Below, one piece after another: positions 1-8,675 of a DNA stretch of 64,000 nucleotides. The translations under genes and the position numbers were made by a program. This DNA comes from Parasediminibacterium sp046546515 (lineage in GTDB: Bacteria; Bacteroidota; Bacteroidia; Chitinophagales; Chitinophagaceae): assembly GCF_046546515.1 (NCBI RefSeq), contig NZ_JBKHKJ010000003.1, forward strand, positions 124,001 to 188,000, written 5' to 3'. Within the stretch, counting starts at the first letter, position 1. Every line of letters begins with the position of its first letter. The notes beneath the pieces were generated by a model. It saw only the letters and a list, made by a program, of their open reading frames with translations, ran no database searches and was not told the DNA's origin.

Positions 1-1
1 A

Positions 2-2365
2 TATTGGGGGCAAGCCATAAAAGATGGGCTTTGGCTGCGTGGCAGTTGGCGGGTAGATTGGCAAATGGATTTTGTGAAAACAGATTCCATATCCCTCACA
101 GATTCCATTGTTTACCAAACCATTGGTGTGCAAGGAGGTATTGGCAACAAATATGCCCGGCCTGCGGGCAATGGCAAAGAACCTTATGTGGCTGTAAACC
201 TGGTGGAAGAAATAGATGCCGTTGGGGAATGGAGCATCAACTTCGCAACTAAAATGCTGTACATATACCCGCCCGACACAGGCACACTGAACATTAGCAG
301 CAACAGTGCCACCCAAAGCATTAAACTAACTGGTGTAAACTATACCAATTTTGAAGGCTTCAAGCTAGATGGCGGCTCATCTGACGGGGTGCTTTTAAGC
401 AAATGCAACTATGTAACCCTCGCAGGCATGGAGATAACGCATGTGGCGGGCTATGGGGTTTTTATCACCAATGGCACCAACTGCACCGTAAGGAGCAATG
501 ACATTCACGATGTGGGCGAAGGTGGCGTTTTCCTAATCAACAGCAATTTTACTGCCGACCAGTTGACCCTTACACCTTGCAACCACAAAGTAGTGAACAA
601 CCATATTTACGATTATGCAAAGGATGTTTTTTTATATGCCGCCGCTGTAGATACCCGGAGCGTAATCGGTTGCTACACAGCCTTTAACCGTATACATGGC
701 TGCCAGCACGTAGGCGTTTTGTATGGGGGCAACAACAACCGTTTTGAATACAACGACATTTCTGATGTGGTAGGCACTTATACAGACATGGGCGCTTTCT
801 ACGGCTCTGAAAACCAAACAGAAAGAGGCAATACATTCTACAACAACTATGTGCATGACATGCACTACAAAGGCAGTGGGCTGTACACTGACAACTGGTA
901 TTCTGGACAATTATTTACCAATAACATCATTACCAATTGCCTGTATGGATCGCAAAACAACTTTGGGTATTCCAACAATTTCTACAGCAATATTTATTAC
1001 AACAACAGCAAGGCACACCATACCAATGCCACAGGTTTTTTGCCCGATACCAACAAAAGCAACCTGACCAATTATACCAACCTTAAGAAAGTTTACAATG
1101 CCAGCACTATTTACCAGCAGGCATACCCAGATTTGGCCGACCTGTTTCCAACCACCAACAGCGCCTACACATCTTTGATATGGCCGCAACTCAAAGGCAA
1201 TGTATTCATAGGCACAGCTGTTGGCAAAGCCTGTTTGAACGGGGTGGCGGACAAAAGCCTGTTCAACACCAATGGCACTACCAATAGCAATTTTGCACAA
1301 ACAGGAAGCCCTTTTAAGCAAAATGGGTTGGTTTTCCAACAAAACCTGCTCATGGGAGGTGCTTTGTTTAATGCAGGCAATAACAATTTGTTGGATAGCC
1401 TTAAATCTACAGGGGCATTTGCCAAAACCACCAGTACCAATTGGCATATCGCCAGGGTTGGGCTATTTAAAGATTCCATTTACAGGCCATCCATTACCAC
1501 TACACAAACACCTGGCGTTACCCCTGCTTTTACATTGGCAGCTAGTAAACATGGGCTACTGCTCCCCGACACATTAGGCATAACCGTAACCATCAAAAAC
1601 CCGAATATCAACAATAGTTATTCCGCAGTGGCATTATACGATAATGATACTTTATTGAATTTGCCACTGACGCTGCAAAAAGCTAGTTTCGATTCCATAG
1701 TGCTTACAGCCCAATGGCAAAACCCAAGCATTGGGAAACATACCTTGGTAGCACATTTGCTAGACAGTACCGTTTGGGATTTCCCTTCCAGCCCTGTTGC
1801 TTTTTCCATAAGTTCCCCTTTGCCTGTTACCATCAGCCGTTTCATTGCTTCCCCTAGCGGCTGCGGGGCAATTGTGTCGTGGGAGATAGCCGATGAAGCA
1901 AACGTGCAAACCTATCAAGTACAGCAAAGCGATGCCGCAGGCATATTTACCACCGTAAAAACAATATTGGCAGCAAACAATGGCAGCAACAACAACTATA
2001 CCAGCCAAGTACCCCAAGCTGCTGCAACCGCATATTACAGGCTGCTTTTGCAAACCAACACAGGCCAGCAGTTATACAGCCAAACAGCCAAAGTGCAAGC
2101 AGGTTGCTTGGAAAAAGAAACCCTTGCATTGCTGCCCAACCCTTCCCAAAAAGGGAGTACCGCTAGCCTTAGCTACAAAAATGTTTCACCTACCAGCATA
2201 CAATCTGCCATTGCCATATATTATGCTACGGGCAAGATGGTTTACCAACAACCCGTTTCCTGGCAGAAGGGGGATAACCAATACAAGCTGCCCACATTGC
2301 CCACGGGCATGTACATCATTAAACTGCTGCACAATGGCATGGCGGTTAAATGGCAGGTGCTGTAA
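2..2365 (+). CDS. Secreted right-handed beta-helix protein with T9SS tail (5' end missing)
   Basis: The frame is open from base 2 and already in register with conserved sequence (GLWLRGSWRVDW), so the real start and signal peptide lie before the window; the first internal ATG at 65 is not the start. The middle, about residues 90-400, is rich in N-x-I/F and asparagine-ladder turns such as NCTVRSNDIHDVGEGG and NNRFEYNDISDV. These are typical of right-handed parallel beta-helix proteins (pectate-lyase-like / polysaccharide lyase folds). A fibronectin-like segment follows (PVTISRFIASPSGCGAIVSW), then a type A T9SS sorting domain with LLPNPS and a C-terminal GMYIIKLL motif. It is likely exported and cell-surface attached or released. 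The substrate cannot be told from sequence alone. A second T9SS protein lies about 700 bp downstream on the same strand. Confidence 0.85.
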   Translation, partial: YWGQAIKDGLWLRGSWRVDWQMDFVKTDSISLTDSIVYQTIGVQGGIGNKYARPAGNGKEPYVAVNLVEEIDAVGEWSINFATKMLYIYPPDTGTLNISSNSATQSIKLTGVNYTNFEGFKLDGGSSDGVLLSKCNYVTLAGMEITHVAGYGVFITNGTNCTVRSNDIHDVGEGGVFLINSNFTADQLTLTPCNHKVVNNHIYDYAKDVFLYAAAVDTRSVIGCYTAFNRIHGCQHVGVLYGGNNNRFEYNDISDVVGTYTDMGAFYGSENQTERGNTFYNNYVHDMHYKGSGLYTDNWYSGQLFTNNIITNCLYGSQNNFGYSNNFYSNIYYNNSKAHHTNATGFLPDTNKSNLTNYTNLKKVYNASTIYQQAYPDLADLFPTTNSAYTSLIWPQLKGNVFIGTAVGKACLNGVADKSLFNTNGTTNSNFAQTGSPFKQNGLVFQQNLLMGGALFNAGNNNLLDSLKSTGAFAKTTSTNWHIARVGLFKDSIYRPSITTTQTPGVTPAFTLAASKHGLLLPDTLGITVTIKNPNINNSYSAVALYDNDTLLNLPLTLQKASFDSIVLTAQWQNPSIGKHTLVAHLLDSTVWDFPSSPVAFSISSPLPVTISRFIASPSGCGAIVSWEIADEANVQTYQVQQSDAAGIFTTVKTILAANNGSNNNYTSQVPQAAATAYYRLLLQTNTGQQLYSQTAKVQAGCLEKETLALLPNPSQKGSTASLSYKNVSPTSIQSAIAIYYATGKMVYQQPVSWQKGDNQYKLPTLPTGMYIIKLLHNGMAVKWQVL

Positions 2366-3075
2366 ACATTGCCACAAAGGCACAAAAACACGAAGCAGTA
2401 CTAAGAAGAGGAAAAATGTTACCTAGCTGCTGATTGGGTGCATAAAAAAAATTTCGCTTTTTATTTAACCCAGCCCAACCTCACCACTCCCGAAAGACGG
2501 GACACGTTACCCAAAGGAAAAGGTAACAGGAACAGGGCAAGGGGATAGTATTTGCATATTTTTAATAATATTAATATCCCCTAGTGTTTTATTAAAATAG
2601 TTTCAGTTTTGCCATTTTTGTGGGGTTTTTACGCTGTTTCTTTTTTCAAAAATTGTTACCACCCTTGTAAGACATTGATTATCAACAATAACATCAAATT
2701 TTTGTGCGTGATTTGTGCTTAATTATAGAAAAAAACGGAAGCAGCAAAAAAAAATAAACCACCGAAAAACAAAAAACAATCCATTCCAAATCTTTGCTAT
2801 TTGCTTCAATTTCCTTCCTTTGTTCTTGCTCCTTCTCCTTTCAAAGATGGTTGGGTTGGGTTTAGCTATTTAAGCATAATACAATCAGCGAAGTTTTGAA
2901 AATCACCCTAATAAAAGCCTTTCGGGCTAAGGGCTTCTATCATTAAAATCATCCAAAATCATTTAATCAATGGTATAACTTTTTAAAACAATTCCCTTAT
3001 TTTCGGGACATGATATGTTAAAAACAAAACAATATCCAACACAATAAACGCTAATTAACTGCAAACAAACACACC
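2366..3075. other. Intergenic region with a repeat copy and low-complexity AT-rich DNA
   Basis: No gene is seen here. Just after the stop codon is a short run of the kind common in Bacteroidota intergenic DNA (gccacaaaggcacaaaaac). A 287-bp dispersed repeat occupies 2436-2722. The rest is A/T-rich, with a small stem at about 2918 (agcctttcgggct) and a run around 2940-2970 in which ATCA-containing words recur about every 10-11 bp. The promoter of the gene at 3076 must lie here, but no convincing TAnnTTTG -7 element was found. Confidence 0.6.
2436..2722 (-). repeat. Dispersed repeat C, copy 1 (inverted relative to 60952-61244)
   Basis: The reverse complement of this segment aligns along its whole length with 60952-61244, at roughly 85% identity by eye. 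Shared landmarks in order are a pair of GCAC words 11 bp apart, TTGTTGATAATCAATG, AATGGCAAAACTGAAACTA, CCTGTTCCTGTTACC with CTTTTCCTTTGGG, a CCCG-TCTTTCGGG hairpin, and a terminal ATGCACCC. In this copy only two units of the 11-bp array remain; the other copy has nine. No ORF spans it. The ends are abrupt: sequence beyond ATGCACCC is unrelated in the two copies. Confidence 0.85.
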
Positions 3076-4944
3076 ATGAAAAAATGTACCAAAATCCTCC
3101 CCCTGCTTTTCTTACTCCTTGCTTTGGCGGCAGCCACAAAAACAAATGCACAAACAGCCCCATCCATCCAATGGCAAAAAGCCTTAGGAGGAAGTGCTGG
3201 AGATGAGGCTTACAGCATCCAACCAACTGCAGATGGGGGCTATATATTGGCTGGTACAAGTTCTAGTAACAATGGCGATGTAAGCGGTAACCATGGTGGC
3301 AATGATTGTTGGGTAGTGAAGCTGGGCAACACGGGTAACCTGCAATGGCAAAAGGTTTTCGATGGTACTGGTAATCATGTTGCTAGAAGCATACAACCAG
3401 CCGCCGATGGTGGCTATATAGTAGCTGGATATACTAAAAACAGCGATGGCGATAGTAGTAGTAGTGATTATTGGATAGTAAAATTTGACAACACGGGCAG
3501 TCTGCAATGGCAAAAGACATATGGAGGAACTGGTCATGATGTAGCCGAAAGCATACAACCAACAACCGATGGCGGTTATATAGTTGCGGGCGTTACTAAT
3601 AGTAACGATGGCGATGTAAGTGGTACTCATGTCTATTATGGAAGTAATAGAAGTATTGTTACTTATGATTATTGGGTAATAAAGCTGGACAACGCAGGTA
3701 GCCTGCAATGGCAAAAGACTTTGGGGGGAACTAGTACTGATTGGGCATACAGCATCCAACAGGCAGCCGATGGGGGGTATATAGTGGCAGGCAGTGCTAT
3801 GAGCAATGATGGCGATGTAAGCGGCAACCATGGGGATTATGATTATTGGGTAGTAAAGCTGGACAGCACAGGTATCCTGCAATGGCAAAAAGCCCTAGGA
3901 GGAACTGGTAATGATGGTGCTTACAGCATACAGCCAACTACCGATGGGGGCTATATAGTAGCTGGCTCTACTGGCAGCGATGATGGTGATGTTACTGGAA
4001 ACCATAGTAGTGATGCTGATTGTTGGGTAGTAAAGTTGGATAGCACAGGCAGCCTGCTATGGCAAAAGACATTTGGGGGTAATCGTGGTGATGGAGCCCA
4101 AAGCATACAACCAACAGCCGATGGAGGATATATATTAGCGGGCTATACTGAAAATAGCAATGGCGATGTAAGCGGCAATCATAATAATTGGGATTATTTG
4201 GTAATAAAGCTAGACAGCACGGGCAGCCTGCAATGGCAAAAAACTTTGGGAGGTTCTAAACTTGATGAAGCCTATAGCATCACAGAAACAGCTGATAAGG
4301 GCTATATAATAGCTGGCTATACTTATAGCAACGATGGCGATGTAAGCGGCAATCATGGCGGTGGTGATTGCTGGATAGTAAAACTGGGTAGTGATTGCAC
4401 AGGGGGAAACTGCACCACACCTGTAAAACTAGTAGCTTTTTCGGCCAATAGTACCAACAATGGGGTAGTAACCCAATGGCAAACCGCCAACGAAACCAAT
4501 GCTGCCTATTTTGTAATAGAACGCAGCAGCAATGGCAGCAGCTTCACGGCCTTGGGCAAGGTAGCGGCCGCAGGCAATAGCAGTAGTATGCTTAATTATA
4601 GCTATATAGACAACAACCCCCTACAAGGCACAGCTTACTACCGGCTGCAAATGGTGGACAAAGACGGCAGCATTGCTTATAGCAATATTGTTTCAGTTCT
4701 TGGCTCACAGCTCTTGGCTGTTTCGGTTTACCCCAACCCTGCAAGCAGTTTTGTAACCATTACTGGCAGCCATATAGCATCGGTGCAGGTAATAGACAAC
4801 CTGGGCAGGGTGGTAAAACTGCTGCCGCTAAAGGATGCCACTAACCCCATGCTTCCCCTCTCTGGTTTGCCTGCTGGTGTTTACCACCTTCGTATACTAA
4901 CAACAGACGGCAAAGTGAGCAATGTGGGTTTTGAGAAGCAATAG
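3076..4944 (+). CDS. Secreted seven-repeat (beta-propeller-like) protein with T9SS tail
   Basis: 622 aa. A signal peptide occupies residues 1-25 (lysine-rich start, then LLFLLLALAAATKTNAQ). Residues about 30-445 hold seven tandem repeats of about 55-65 aa. Each has the order W-Q-K-x-(L/F)-GG, AYSIQPT-x-DGGYI-(V/L)-AG, then an acidic loop of the SNDGDVSGNHG type and a DYWVVKLD strand. Seven copies of a W-rich four-strand unit suggest a seven-bladed beta-propeller, and the DxDGD loops could bind calcium; both are inferences. A fibronectin-like domain follows (about 449-545), then a type A T9SS sorting domain from VYPNPASS (about 549) to the end. The ATG at 3076 is chosen because it begins the signal peptide. 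The ligand or enzymatic role is unknown. Confidence 0.85.
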   Translation: MKKCTKILPLLFLLLALAAATKTNAQTAPSIQWQKALGGSAGDEAYSIQPTADGGYILAGTSSSNNGDVSGNHGGNDCWVVKLGNTGNLQWQKVFDGTGNHVARSIQPAADGGYIVAGYTKNSDGDSSSSDYWIVKFDNTGSLQWQKTYGGTGHDVAESIQPTTDGGYIVAGVTNSNDGDVSGTHVYYGSNRSIVTYDYWVIKLDNAGSLQWQKTLGGTSTDWAYSIQQAADGGYIVAGSAMSNDGDVSGNHGDYDYWVVKLDSTGILQWQKALGGTGNDGAYSIQPTTDGGYIVAGSTGSDDGDVTGNHSSDADCWVVKLDSTGSLLWQKTFGGNRGDGAQSIQPTADGGYILAGYTENSNGDVSGNHNNWDYLVIKLDSTGSLQWQKTLGGSKLDEAYSITETADKGYIIAGYTYSNDGDVSGNHGGGDCWIVKLGSDCTGGNCTTPVKLVAFSANSTNNGVVTQWQTANETNAAYFVIERSSNGSSFTALGKVAAAGNSSSMLNYSYIDNNPLQGTAYYRLQMVDKDGSIAYSNIVSVLGSQLLAVSVYPNPASSFVTITGSHIASVQVIDNLGRVVKLLPLKDATNPMLPLSGLPAGVYHLRILTTDGKVSNVGFEKQ

Positions 4945-5068
4945 GTTTTTTTTTGCCACAAAGGCAAGAGAATATAACCGCAGAGGTTCGCAGAGGTTTT
5001 CATGCAAAGAAGGCGTAAAGAGGGGAACAACCACCCTGGCCTACGGCCACCCCTCGAAAAGGGAATTG

Positions 5069-5470
5069 TCAAAAAACGCCCATAGCTCTTTTGTAACCAC
5101 CAGCTCGCAGCTGGCCGCGTTCATTGACCTTGAACTGTATGCCCAACCCTTGTTCTATCAGCAATTTAGCTTGCGACAAACGTTGCCGTTCCTCAACAAC
5201 CGCATACCTGGCAATGCCAAGGTCGACATTGGACAATATCGCCTTGCGACCACGGCTATGTTTCGTATATAAAACAGATAATCCCAACTTCTCAAAAAGC
5301 ATTACCCAGCCATCTACACTCACGCAACTGTACCCTGTTAAGTTACCTATCTTTGAAGAGCCGAAACCCTTGGCCTTTGAAGAATCATTTGGCAACGCTG
5401 CCGCACACAATGACGCCTATCTGTTCGAAAACAATGTTCTAAAGATGCCTTTATCCCACTATCCAGAATA
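5069..5470 (-). pseudogene. IS630-family transposase N-terminal remnant, frameshifted
   Basis: On the minus strand, one frame (about 5470 down to 5378) reads like the start of Bacteroidota IS630 transposases, with HCVRQRCQMIL. After a frameshift near 5378 the adjacent frame continues with KAKGFGSSKIGNLTGYS, a tryptophan-containing helix, the hinge RGRKAIL, and VVEERQRLSQAKLLIEQGLG. This is the helix-turn-helix plus linker part of that family. The sequence ends at a stop at 5069, before any DDE catalytic domain. The element is therefore dead: truncated and shifted. No terminal inverted repeats were found. The longest open piece (5069-5410) would give 113 aa but should not be counted as a working gene. 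Confidence 0.7.
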
Positions 5471-5528
5471 ATTTCTTTTACTTTTATGCCCATACGATTG
5501 TTGGATATTCTTCTATATACTTTCGGCA

Positions 5529-5630
5529 GTTAACTCACGATAACTCGTGCCTAACTTACGTTCAACTCACGAATTATACGCCAACTACTGATTAACTTTC
5601 GGTTAACTCCCGTCCAACTCACCACTAATA
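5529..5630. repeat. Degenerate 11-bp-period array upstream of ppk1
   Basis: The word AACT recurs at 5532, 5542, 5553, 5564, 5583, 5594, 5605 and 5616: spacing 11 bp, with one 10-bp and one 19-bp step. Typical units are TTAACTCACGA and CAACTCACGAA. The core ACTCAC resembles the array at 45146-45226. No TCAATGA anchor was found beside it. It sits between the IS630 remnant and the presumed ppk1 promoter. Confidence 0.75.
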
Positions 5631-5653
5631 CACACAAACCAACCTTTCCCTCC

Positions 5654-5661
5654 TATCTTTG
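5654..5661 (+). promoter_or_regulatory. Candidate -7 element of ppk1
   Basis: TATCTTTG fits the Bacteroidota -7 consensus TAnnTTTG and lies 24 bp before the ppk1 ATG. No clear TTG/TTTG -33 element is visible at the usual spacing. The same 12-bp word CCTATCTTTGAA also occurs at about 5345 inside the IS630 remnant, so chance is possible. Confidence 0.35.
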
Positions 5662-5685
5662 AAGCCTTGACGTATTTCGCTTTTT

Positions 5686-7764
5686 ATGGTTAAAAAACAA
5701 TTTATTCAGCGCGACATTAGTTGGCTTAGTTTCAATGCAAGGGTATTGCAGGAGGCAAACGACCCAACCGTGCCGCTGCGGGAGCGTATCCGTTTCCTAG
5801 GCATCTTCTCAAACAATACAGACGAATTTTTCAGGGTTAGGGTAGCCACGCTGAAACGCATGGTGGAGTTCTCGGAAAAACGCAAGCGCCTGAACATGCA
5901 CCTAGAAGAAAACCCCCAACAGATACTAGACCAAATACACACCATTGTAATAAGGCAGCAAACAGAATTTAACCGGATATGGGAAGGTATCTTGAAAGAA
6001 CTGAACGCCGAGAAAATTTTCTTGGCCGATGAAAAGCACTTGACCAAGGAGCAGCAGGAATTTGTAAAAACTTTTTTCGACGAGCATGTACGCAGCAACG
6101 TAATACCTCTAATCATAGAGCCCCTGCCCCAACTGCCTTATATAAGGGACAAGAGTATTTACCTGGGCGTGGTGATGCGGAAAAAGAATGATGCCTACCA
6201 GCAAAAATATGCCCTAATAGAAATACCTGTTACGGCCATCGGCCGCTTTGTGATACTGCCCGGCAAAAAAGATGAACACCATATTATCCTGTTGGAAGAC
6301 GTGATACGTTTTAATCTTCCCAACATTTTCTCATACTTTGGGTACGACTATTTTGATGCCCATGTTTTTAAAATAACCAAGGATGCAGAGATAGACCTAG
6401 AGCAGGATGTAAGTACCACTTTTGTAGAAAAAATAGAAAAAGGGCTGAAAAACCGCCGCAGGGGCAAGCCCGTGCGCTTTGTGTATGACAAAGACATGGA
6501 TCCTGGGCTGCTGGAATACCTGATACGGAAACTGAACCTCACCAGCAAAAGCAACATCATCCCGGGTGGGCGCATACACAATTACAGGCACTTTGTGGAC
6601 TTCCCCAATGTATTTGCCACCAAAAGCGCACGCAACAAGCCTTTCACGCACCCAGAGTTGCAAGGAGCTATGCGGGTAACAGATGTGATACTAAAAAAAG
6701 ACATCATGCTGCATTTCCCATACCATGCCTACGACAGCGTCATAGACCTGCTTAGGGAAGCGGCCATGGATCCTCAAGTACTAAGCATTAAAATAACCGC
6801 TTACAGGTTAGCATCTAATTCTAAAATAATAAATGCACTGGTAAATGCCTCCCGAAATGGCAAGGAAGTGGTAGTGATGCTGGAACTAAAAGCTAGGTTT
6901 GACGAGGAAGCCAACTTAACATGGAAAGAGGTGCTAGAGCAGGAAGGCGTAAAAGTATTGCTGGGGGTGCCAAAAATGAAGGTGCATGCCAAGCTGTGCA
7001 TTATTAAAAAGAAAATAGGCAACCGCCTTATACAGTATGGCTTTGTAAGCACTGGCAACTTGAATGAAAGGACTGCAAAAGTATATGCAGACCATTGTTT
7101 GCTAACTGCCAATCGCACGGTAATGGCCGATATCAACCGCATGTTCAACTACCTCGAAAATTGGAAAACAGGCATCAACCACCTGCATCAATGCAAAACA
7201 TTGCTCATCTGCCCTACCAATATGCGCAATGCTTTTGAAGCGCAGATAGCACGAGAAATAAAAGCAGCAAAAGCTGGCAAGCCGGCATCTGTTATTTTAA
7301 AAGTAAATGCGCTAAGCGATGCAAAACTCATAGGTTGGTTGTATGACGCTGCCGAGGCCGGTGTATCTATTGAGCTAATTGTAAGGGGGATTTATACAGC
7401 TTCCATGGAAAAAAAGAAATTCAAGGATACGGTAAGAGCCATCAGCATAGTGGATGAGTACCTTGAACATGCGAGGGTAATTATTTTCCACAATGGGGGC
7501 AAAGAGAAAATATACATATCTTCTGCCGACTGGATGGTACGCAACCTAGACCATCGGATAGAAGCTGCTATCCCTATCCTTGACCCTAGCATACGCAATG
7601 AAATAAAAGAAATTATTGGCATACAGCTAAAAGACAATGTAAAGGCACGGTTGTTGGATAAAGAATTGAGTAATAACTATGTACTTTTAGCCGGTAAAAA
7701 GAAAGTGCGGTCGCAGATAGAAACGTACAATTACCTATTTCATAAAACAAAAGAAAAAAATTGA
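5686..7764 (+). CDS. ppk1: Polyphosphate kinase 1
   Basis: 692 aa, the normal length of PPK1. It makes polyphosphate reversibly from the gamma-phosphate of ATP and is usually cytoplasmic or membrane-associated. The N domain begins FIQRDISWLSFNARVLQEA, the family signature. The two phospholipase-D-like C domains carry the two conserved histidines: His434 in MKVHAKL (the autophosphorylated residue by analogy with E. coli His435) and His623 in NLDHRIEAAIP. The arginine/lysine-rich ATP-binding stretches are present (KITAYRLASNSKI, LELKARFDEEAN). The ATG at 5686 directly precedes the conserved N-terminus. The stop codon TGA overlaps the TTG start of the next gene, ppx, so the two are probably translated together. 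Confidence 0.97.
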   Translation: MVKKQFIQRDISWLSFNARVLQEANDPTVPLRERIRFLGIFSNNTDEFFRVRVATLKRMVEFSEKRKRLNMHLEENPQQILDQIHTIVIRQQTEFNRIWEGILKELNAEKIFLADEKHLTKEQQEFVKTFFDEHVRSNVIPLIIEPLPQLPYIRDKSIYLGVVMRKKNDAYQQKYALIEIPVTAIGRFVILPGKKDEHHIILLEDVIRFNLPNIFSYFGYDYFDAHVFKITKDAEIDLEQDVSTTFVEKIEKGLKNRRRGKPVRFVYDKDMDPGLLEYLIRKLNLTSKSNIIPGGRIHNYRHFVDFPNVFATKSARNKPFTHPELQGAMRVTDVILKKDIMLHFPYHAYDSVIDLLREAAMDPQVLSIKITAYRLASNSKIINALVNASRNGKEVVVMLELKARFDEEANLTWKEVLEQEGVKVLLGVPKMKVHAKLCIIKKKIGNRLIQYGFVSTGNLNERTAKVYADHCLLTANRTVMADINRMFNYLENWKTGINHLHQCKTLLICPTNMRNAFEAQIAREIKAAKAGKPASVILKVNALSDAKLIGWLYDAAEAGVSIELIVRGIYTASMEKKKFKDTVRAISIVDEYLEHARVIIFHNGGKEKIYISSADWMVRNLDHRIEAAIPILDPSIRNEIKEIIGIQLKDNVKARLLDKELSNNYVLLAGKKKVRSQIETYNYLFHKTKEKN

Positions 7765-8642
7765 TACTAGCCGCAATAGATATTGGCAGCAATGCCGCCC
7801 GCTTGTTAATAACAGAGGTTTTAGAAAAAAACTTTGGCAAGCCAGAATTCAACAAGCTAAACCTGATACGTGTGCCGCTTAGGTTGGGCTTCGATGTGTT
7901 TGAAACAGGCGATATAAGCAAACATAAAACCACCATGCTCGTACAAACCATGAAAGCTTTTGCACACTTGATGAAAGCATACAACGTGGAGGAAGTAAAA
8001 GCCTGTGCCACTAGTGCCATGAGGGATGCCAAGAATGGGAAAGACATCATCAAGGAAGTAAAGGAAGAAACAGGCATACATATAGAAATAATCACTGGCG
8101 ACATAGAAGCATCTATGATTAATCAAAACCATATTGCCGAAAGCCTAGACAAGCAACATTCTTACTTATATATAGATGTGGGCGGCGGCAGCACCGAGCT
8201 TACTTTTTTTGACGAGGGTAAAATGAAATACCGTGAAAGCTTTAACATAGGCACTATACGCTTGTTAAAAAATCAGGTAGGCAATGCCGAATGGGAAGAG
8301 ATGCGGGAGCACCTTAAACAAAACACAAAATCTAGCTTGCCGCTTGCTGCTATTGGTAGCGGGGGCAACATCAATAAAATTTTCTCCCTTAGTAAAAAGA
8401 AAGAAGGCAAGCCCTTGACCCTGCAATTGCTACGCGATTTTTATAAAGAGCTAGGTAGCCATAGCTTGGAAGAATTGATAAGGGATTATAAATTAAGGGA
8501 AGACCGTGCCGATGTGATAGTACCAGCCCTGCTTATTTATATCAATGTCATGCGTTGGGCAGACATTGCAGAAATATATGTACCTAAAATAGGCTTGGCA
8601 GATGGCATGATACAAAGCTTGTACGAGGAAGTAAGGAAATAA
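7761..8642 (+). CDS. ppx: Exopolyphosphatase (Ppx/GppA family), TTG start
   Basis: 293 aa. It belongs to the ASKHA phosphotransferase superfamily: N-terminal AAIDIGSNAARLLI phosphate loop, ATSAMRDAKNG, and the second phosphate loop YLYIDVGGGSTELTFF. Family members release phosphate from polyphosphate ends or hydrolyse (p)ppGpp-type pppGpp. It has the short form of about 300 aa, without the HD-like C-terminal extension of E. coli Ppx. The start is a TTG inside the sequence TTGA: the start TTG (7761-7763) overlaps the ppk1 stop TGA (7762-7764) by two bases. No later in-frame ATG keeps the phosphate loop. Together with ppk1 it forms a polyphosphate synthesis/degradation pair. Confidence 0.93.
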   Translation: MILAAIDIGSNAARLLITEVLEKNFGKPEFNKLNLIRVPLRLGFDVFETGDISKHKTTMLVQTMKAFAHLMKAYNVEEVKACATSAMRDAKNGKDIIKEVKEETGIHIEIITGDIEASMINQNHIAESLDKQHSYLYIDVGGGSTELTFFDEGKMKYRESFNIGTIRLLKNQVGNAEWEEMREHLKQNTKSSLPLAAIGSGGNINKIFSLSKKKEGKPLTLQLLRDFYKELGSHSLEELIRDYKLREDRADVIVPALLIYINVMRWADIAEIYVPKIGLADGMIQSLYEEVRK

Positions 8643-8675
8643 TGTGGCAATCTATCTATTTCTTAATTTAAACCC

